Assembly (NCBI GenBank): GCA_038144955.1
Contig: JAYQOT010000003.1
Span: forward strand, 1-64,000
DNA: 64,000 bases
Direction: 5' to 3'
Source: Ga0077527 sp038144955
GTDB taxonomy: Bacteria; Pseudomonadota; Gammaproteobacteria; Burkholderiales; SG8-41
The first letter of the stretch is position 1, and each line of letters opens with the position of its first letter. The position numbers and the translations under genes are program-made. The notes under the pieces are model-generated. The model saw only the letters and a list, made by a program, of their open reading frames with translations, was not told where the DNA came from and did not search any database. Of the stretch, positions 58,911 through 64,000 are shown piece by piece.

Positions 58911-59876
58911 TCAGGACTCGCCGGCGATCACGATCGCCTCGAGTTCCTGGCGCACGTATTCCAGCACCAGGTCGCCGACATTTTCGGCGAGGCAGTCGAA
59001 CTCGGTGAGATCCTCCATTCCCCGCAGCCAGGTCAACTGGCGCTTGGCGAGCTGGCGGGTTGCCGCGATGCCCTGTTCGCGCAGTTCCTCGAGGCTGATT
59101 TTTCCCGTGATGTGGTCCAACGCCTGTCGGTAGCCGACGCAGCGCATCGCCGGCGTATCGGGGTCGAGTGCGTATTCATCTTGCAGCCGGCGCACTTCAT
59201 CGACCAGCCCGGCGGAGAGCATGGCATCGAACCGCGCCGCAATACGTTCATGCAGCACCGCGCGGTCGCCAGGCACCAGCGCGATGCGGATCGGGGTGTA
59301 GGGGAAATAGACGTATTTGGGTTTCTTCAGCAGGTCGGTCATCGACTTGCCGGTGATGTAATAAATTTCCAGCGCGCGCTGGATGCGTTGTGCATCGTTG
59401 GGGTCCAGCCTTGCCGCGGTCTCGGGATCGACCTTGCGCAGTTTGTCGTGGATCGCAGGCCAGCCTTCCTCCTCGGCCATGGTTTCGATGATCAGCCGTA
59501 TGGCCGAGTCGGCTTCGGGCAAGTCGTTCAGTCCTTCGACCAGTGACTTGAAATACAGCATCGTGCCGCCAACCAGCAGGGGGATGTTGCCGCGCTCGGT
59601 GATTTCGCGCATCAGCGCCAGCGCGTCGTCGCGGAAGCGCGCTGCGGAATAGCTTTCATGCGGTTCGATGATGTTGATCAGGTGATGCGGCGCGCGCGCC
59701 AGCGTTTCGGCGTCGGGTTTGGCGGTGCCGATGTTCATTTCCCTGTAGATCTGCGCCGAATCGACGCTGATGATTTCGCAGGGCAGCGTGGTGGCGAGCC
59801 GGATGGCTATCGCGGTCTTGCCGCTGGCCGTAGGGCCCATCACCAGGATGGCTGGCGGTTGCACGGGAGTGGACAT
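58911..59876 (-). CDS. miaA: tRNA dimethylallyltransferase
   Basis: Adds a dimethylallyl group to A37 of tRNAs reading UNN codons, the first step of ms2i6A. The 321-residue protein has the P-loop MGPTASGKTAIAIRLA near residue 13, SVDSAQIYREMNIGTAKP near 38, the DDALALMRE segment near 103, and the RQLAKRQLTWLRG tRNA-binding region near 288. The length matches E. coli MiaA (316). It lies 28 bp after mutL on the same strand, the common mutL-miaA pair, with a copy of the AT-rich repeat in between. Confidence 0.97.
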   Translation of the reverse strand: MSTPVQPPAILVMGPTASGKTAIAIRLATTLPCEIISVDSAQIYREMNIGTAKPDAETLARAPHHLINIIEPHESYSAARFRDDALALMREITERGNIPLLVGGTMLYFKSLVEGLNDLPEADSAIRLIIETMAEEEGWPAIHDKLRKVDPETAARLDPNDAQRIQRALEIYYITGKSMTDLLKKPKYVYFPYTPIRIALVPGDRAVLHERIAARFDAMLSAGLVDEVRRLQDEYALDPDTPAMRCVGYRQALDHITGKISLEELREQGIAATRQLAKRQLTWLRGMEDLTEFDCLAENVGDLVLEYVRQELEAIVIAGES

Positions 59877-59888
59877 AAAAATAATTAA

Positions 59889-59904
59889 TTAAAACATATA
59901 GTTA
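59889..59904 (-). repeat. AT-rich 16-bp repeat, copy 3
   Basis: TTAAAACATATAGTTA on the plus strand, in the 28-bp mutL-miaA gap. In the sense of these genes it reads TAACTATATGTTTTAA, followed by ATTAATTA just before the miaA ATG, so it would lie in the miaA leader. Confidence 0.7.
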
Positions 59905-61662
<1,758 letters not shown>

Positions 61663-61820
61663 GGACTGATTATAAGGCGTAGGCTGCCTCCGGAACTGCG
61701 CGGGGAGTGGTGGTTCCCGTATAATCCCGCCATGTGGAGCGGCATGCCATGCCGCTCACGGTGTTTCATCCATTCAGGTCCTGCGGACCCTCAACTGAAG
61801 GTGCTGGAAAAGGGGAGTTC

Positions 61821-63407
61821 ATGCCTCAGACGATTGGTGTGCCAAAAGAAACGGCGGCGGGTGAGCGGCGCGTGGCGACCGTTCCTGAAGTCGTAGAAAA
61901 ACTGATCAAGCTCGGCTTCAAGGTGCGCGTCGAGTCCGGTGCCGGTGATGCCGCCAACGTCAGCGACGAGGCGTATCGCGCGGCCGGTGCAGAGATTGCT
62001 GCGACTGCCGCCGAACTGTGGTCCGGCTCGGACATCGTGTTCAAGGTGGCTGTGCCGACGGCAGCCGAAGTCGGCCTGCTGCGCGAAGGCGGCACGCTGA
62101 TCGGTTTTATCTGGCCGGCGCAGAATCCGGAATTGATGCAGCAGCTTGCTGCGAAAAAAGCTACCGTGCTGGCCATCGATTCGCTGCCGCGCCAGCTCTC
62201 GCGCGCGCAGAAGATGGACGCACTGACATCCCAGGCCAGTGTTGCCGGCTATCGCGCGGTGATCGAGGCAGCCAACGCCTTCGGCCGCTTCTTCAACGGC
62301 CAGATAACTGCCGCGGGCAAGCTGCCCCCGGCCAAGGTATTCATCGCTGGCGCCGGTGTTGCCGGTCTGGCTGCGATCGGTACCGCCGCGGGGCTCGGCG
62401 CCATCGTGCGCGCCAACGACACCCGCGCCGAAGTCGCCGACCAGGTGGTTTCGCTGGGCGGTGAGTTCGTCAAGGTGGATTACGAGGAAGAAGGCTCCGG
62501 CGGCGGCGGTTACGCCAAGGTCATGAGCGAGGGCTTCCAGCAGGCGCAGCGCGAGATGTATGCGAAGCAGGCGCGCGAGGTGGACATCATCATCACCACA
62601 GCGTTGATTCCCGGCAAGCCTGCGCCGCGGCTGATCAATGCCGACATGGTGAAGTCGATGAAACCCGGCAGCGTGATTGTCGACATGGCGGCGGAGCGTG
62701 GCGGCAACTGCGAACTGACCGAACCCGGGCAGGCCGTGGTGAAGCACGGCGTGACCATCATCGGCTATAGCGATCTCAACTCGCGCCTGGCCAAGCAGTC
62801 GAGCACCCTGTATTCGACCAACCTGTTCCGCCTGACGGAGGAACTGTGCAAGACCAAGGACGGCGTGATCAACGTCAACATGGAAGACGATGCCATCCGC
62901 GGCCTGACGGTGATCAAGGACGGCGGCATTACCTGGCCGCCACCGCCGATCAAGATGCCCGCAGCGCCGCCCAAGCCCGCCGCGGCCGCCAAGCCGGTCG
63001 AAAAGAAAGGCCACGGCCACGATGTCGGCGGACCGATGCCGGCAAAGACGCTGGCCATCGTGTTCGGCATCGGCGCGCTGGCATTCTGGTTTGTCGGCGC
63101 CTATGCGCCGCCGGCCTTCCTCAACCATTTCACGGTGTTCGTGCTGGCCTGTTTCGTCGGCTACATGGTGGTGTGGAATGTGACACCGGCGCTGCATACG
63201 CCGCTGATGAGCGTGACCAACGCCATCAGCAGCATTATCTGCATCGGCGCGCTGGTGCAGGTCGCGCCCCCGGTGGCGGAGGCGGCGGGTTCGCGTCCCG
63301 CGGCGTGGATACTGGGGCTGGCAGTGGCCGGCATAGTGCTGACTGCGATCAACATGTTCGGCGGCTTCGCGGTGACGCGACGCATGCTCGACATGTTCCG
63401 CAAGTAG
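61821..63407 (+). CDS. pntA: NAD(P) transhydrogenase alpha subunit, fused form
   Basis: With PntB it exchanges hydride between NADH and NADP+ coupled to proton flow. From the ATG at 61821, with AGGGGAG upstream, it is 528 residues (E. coli 510). The NAD-binding part begins IGVPKETAAGERRVA, similar to alanine dehydrogenase, with the RQD-type and SQASVAGYRAV region near 135 and the Rossmann FIAGAGVAGLAA near 170. A Pro/Ala/Lys linker near 385-410 leads to four membrane helices in the last 115 residues, which are a separate subunit (PntAb) in many species. The ORF upstream of 61821 is not counted. pntB follows 7 bp later. Confidence 0.96.
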   Translation: MPQTIGVPKETAAGERRVATVPEVVEKLIKLGFKVRVESGAGDAANVSDEAYRAAGAEIAATAAELWSGSDIVFKVAVPTAAEVGLLREGGTLIGFIWPAQNPELMQQLAAKKATVLAIDSLPRQLSRAQKMDALTSQASVAGYRAVIEAANAFGRFFNGQITAAGKLPPAKVFIAGAGVAGLAAIGTAAGLGAIVRANDTRAEVADQVVSLGGEFVKVDYEEEGSGGGGYAKVMSEGFQQAQREMYAKQAREVDIIITTALIPGKPAPRLINADMVKSMKPGSVIVDMAAERGGNCELTEPGQAVVKHGVTIIGYSDLNSRLAKQSSTLYSTNLFRLTEELCKTKDGVINVNMEDDAIRGLTVIKDGGITWPPPPIKMPAAPPKPAAAAKPVEKKGHGHDVGGPMPAKTLAIVFGIGALAFWFVGAYAPPAFLNHFTVFVLACFVGYMVVWNVTPALHTPLMSVTNAISSIICIGALVQVAPPVAEAAGSRPAAWILGLAVAGIVLTAINMFGGFAVTRRMLDMFRK

Positions 63408-63414
63408 GAGACCG

Positions 63415-64000
63415 ATGATGTCATTCAGTCTAGTCACGGTTGCCTACATCGGCGCCACCATCCTCTTTATTCTCAGTCTCGGCGGCCTGTCGCATCCGGA
63501 AACTTCGCGTCGCGGCAACCTCTACGGCATCATCGGCATGACCATTGCCGTGCTGGCGACCATATTCGGACCCCAGGTCACGGCCCAGGGTTACGCCTGG
63601 ATCATTATTGCCATGGTCATCGGCGGCTCGATCGGTCTCTATGCCGCGCGCACCGTCAAGATGACCCAGATGCCGGAACTGGTCGCGCTGATGCACAGCC
63701 TGGTCGGGCTTGCCGCGGCACTGGTCGGTTTTGCCACCTACATCGATCCCGCGGCCAATGCGGGCATGCAGGGCGCGGAAAAGGTCATCCACGAAGTGGA
63801 GATCTATGTCGGCATCCTGATCGGTCTGGTTACGTTCTCCGGCTCGGTGATTGCCTTTGGCAAGCTCTCCGGCAAGATCGGCGGGAAACCCATGCTGCTG
63901 CCCGGGCGGCACTGGCTTAACCTGGCGGGATTGCTGATCGTCATTTATTTCGGAGCCCAGTTCATCAAGGCCGGGTCCATCGTTTCCGGCATGCTGCCGC
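63415..64000 (+). CDS. pntB: NAD(P) transhydrogenase beta subunit, N-terminal part, cut by window edge
   Basis: The membrane-embedded partner of PntA. The frame is open from the ATG at 63415 (or the second ATG at 63418) to the window edge, about 195 residues. It begins SFSLVTVAYIGATILFILSLGGLSHPETSRRGN and continues with several hydrophobic helices, including the MTQMPELVALMHSLVGLAAALVG segment that is characteristic of PntB. TAGGAG, overlapping the pntA stop, is the ribosome site, so the two are coupled. Confidence 0.95.
   Translation, partial: MMSFSLVTVAYIGATILFILSLGGLSHPETSRRGNLYGIIGMTIAVLATIFGPQVTAQGYAWIIIAMVIGGSIGLYAARTVKMTQMPELVALMHSLVGLAAALVGFATYIDPAANAGMQGAEKVIHEVEIYVGILIGLVTFSGSVIAFGKLSGKIGGKPMLLPGRHWLNLAGLLIVIYFGAQFIKAGSIVSGMLP

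Noticed and set aside
61791..63437. 548-codon open frame on the minus strand opposite pntA
   Set aside because: Antisense shadow; PntA on the plus strand has every expected motif.

Overview
This window is chromosomal DNA, roughly 60 % GC, from a betaproteobacterium. Three gene neighbourhoods point there: hrcA/nadK/recN/fur/bamE/dapB/carAB/greA/yhbY/rlmE/ftsH/folP/glmM, exbB/exbD/lpxK/ycaR/kdsB/adk, and mutL/miaA. Together with a membrane H+-pyrophosphatase, a PfkA-type phosphofructokinase and a Bug/TctC-type binding protein they suggest Rhodocyclales, Nitrosomonadales or a relative; the species cannot be read from the sequence. I see no insertion sequence, phage, CRISPR, rRNA or tRNA. About 60 protein genes fill the window, and most are core functions.

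Layout. 1-1.3 kb: dnaK (cut by the edge) and grpE, each behind its own sigma-32-like promoter. 1.3-4.5 kb: hemerythrin-like protein, alanine dehydrogenase, a small acidic protein and a cyclic-nucleotide-domain protein. 4.5-7.6 kb: hrcA-hemH-hydrolase operon, with a degenerate CIRCE operator before hrcA. 7.6-23.4 kb: housekeeping genes for NAD, DNA repair, iron control, lysine, pyrimidine/arginine, transcription, ribosome, folate and cell-wall precursors. 23.4-28.7 kb: an arsenate reductase/aquaglyceroporin pair followed by pstSCAB, each unit preceded by a Pho box. 28.7-37.1 kb: dapA-bamC, a metallo-beta-lactamase-fold protein, a low-complexity lipoprotein, roxA with a partner of unknown function, slyD and mutS. 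37.2-43.9 kb is the most accessory stretch: ketopantoate-reductase-like, beta-propeller, fumarylacetoacetase-like and LysR genes on the minus strand, diverging from a TerC-UspA fusion gene. 43.9-52.6 kb: soluble pyrophosphatase, GST, FIST protein, DUF599 protein, orphan TctC, H+-pyrophosphatase, phosphofructokinase and adk. 52.6-64 kb: kdsB, ycaR, lpxK, exbD, exbB, xseA, a double cyclic-nucleotide-domain protein, miaA, mutL and pntA-pntB (cut by the edge).

The best candidate for something undescribed is the intergenic region 41815-42594. It carries two yybP-ykoY (Mn2+-sensing) riboswitches back to back on opposite strands. One faces the TerC-UspA gene, the expected kind of target. The other, with its own sigma-70-like promoter and a terminator overlapping the aptamer's P1 stem, faces a LysR-type regulator, an unusual target. 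The TerC-UspA gene has a near-perfect internal Shine-Dalgarno and ATG exactly at the domain junction, so it may also yield free UspA.

Other connected themes: arsenic detoxification apparently wired into the phosphate-starvation regulon next to the transporter through which arsenate enters; a pyrophosphate economy (hppA, phosphofructokinase, ppa, adk); HrcA plus sigma-32 heat-shock control; and an AT-rich 16-bp sequence repeated exactly three times in otherwise GC-rich intergenic DNA.
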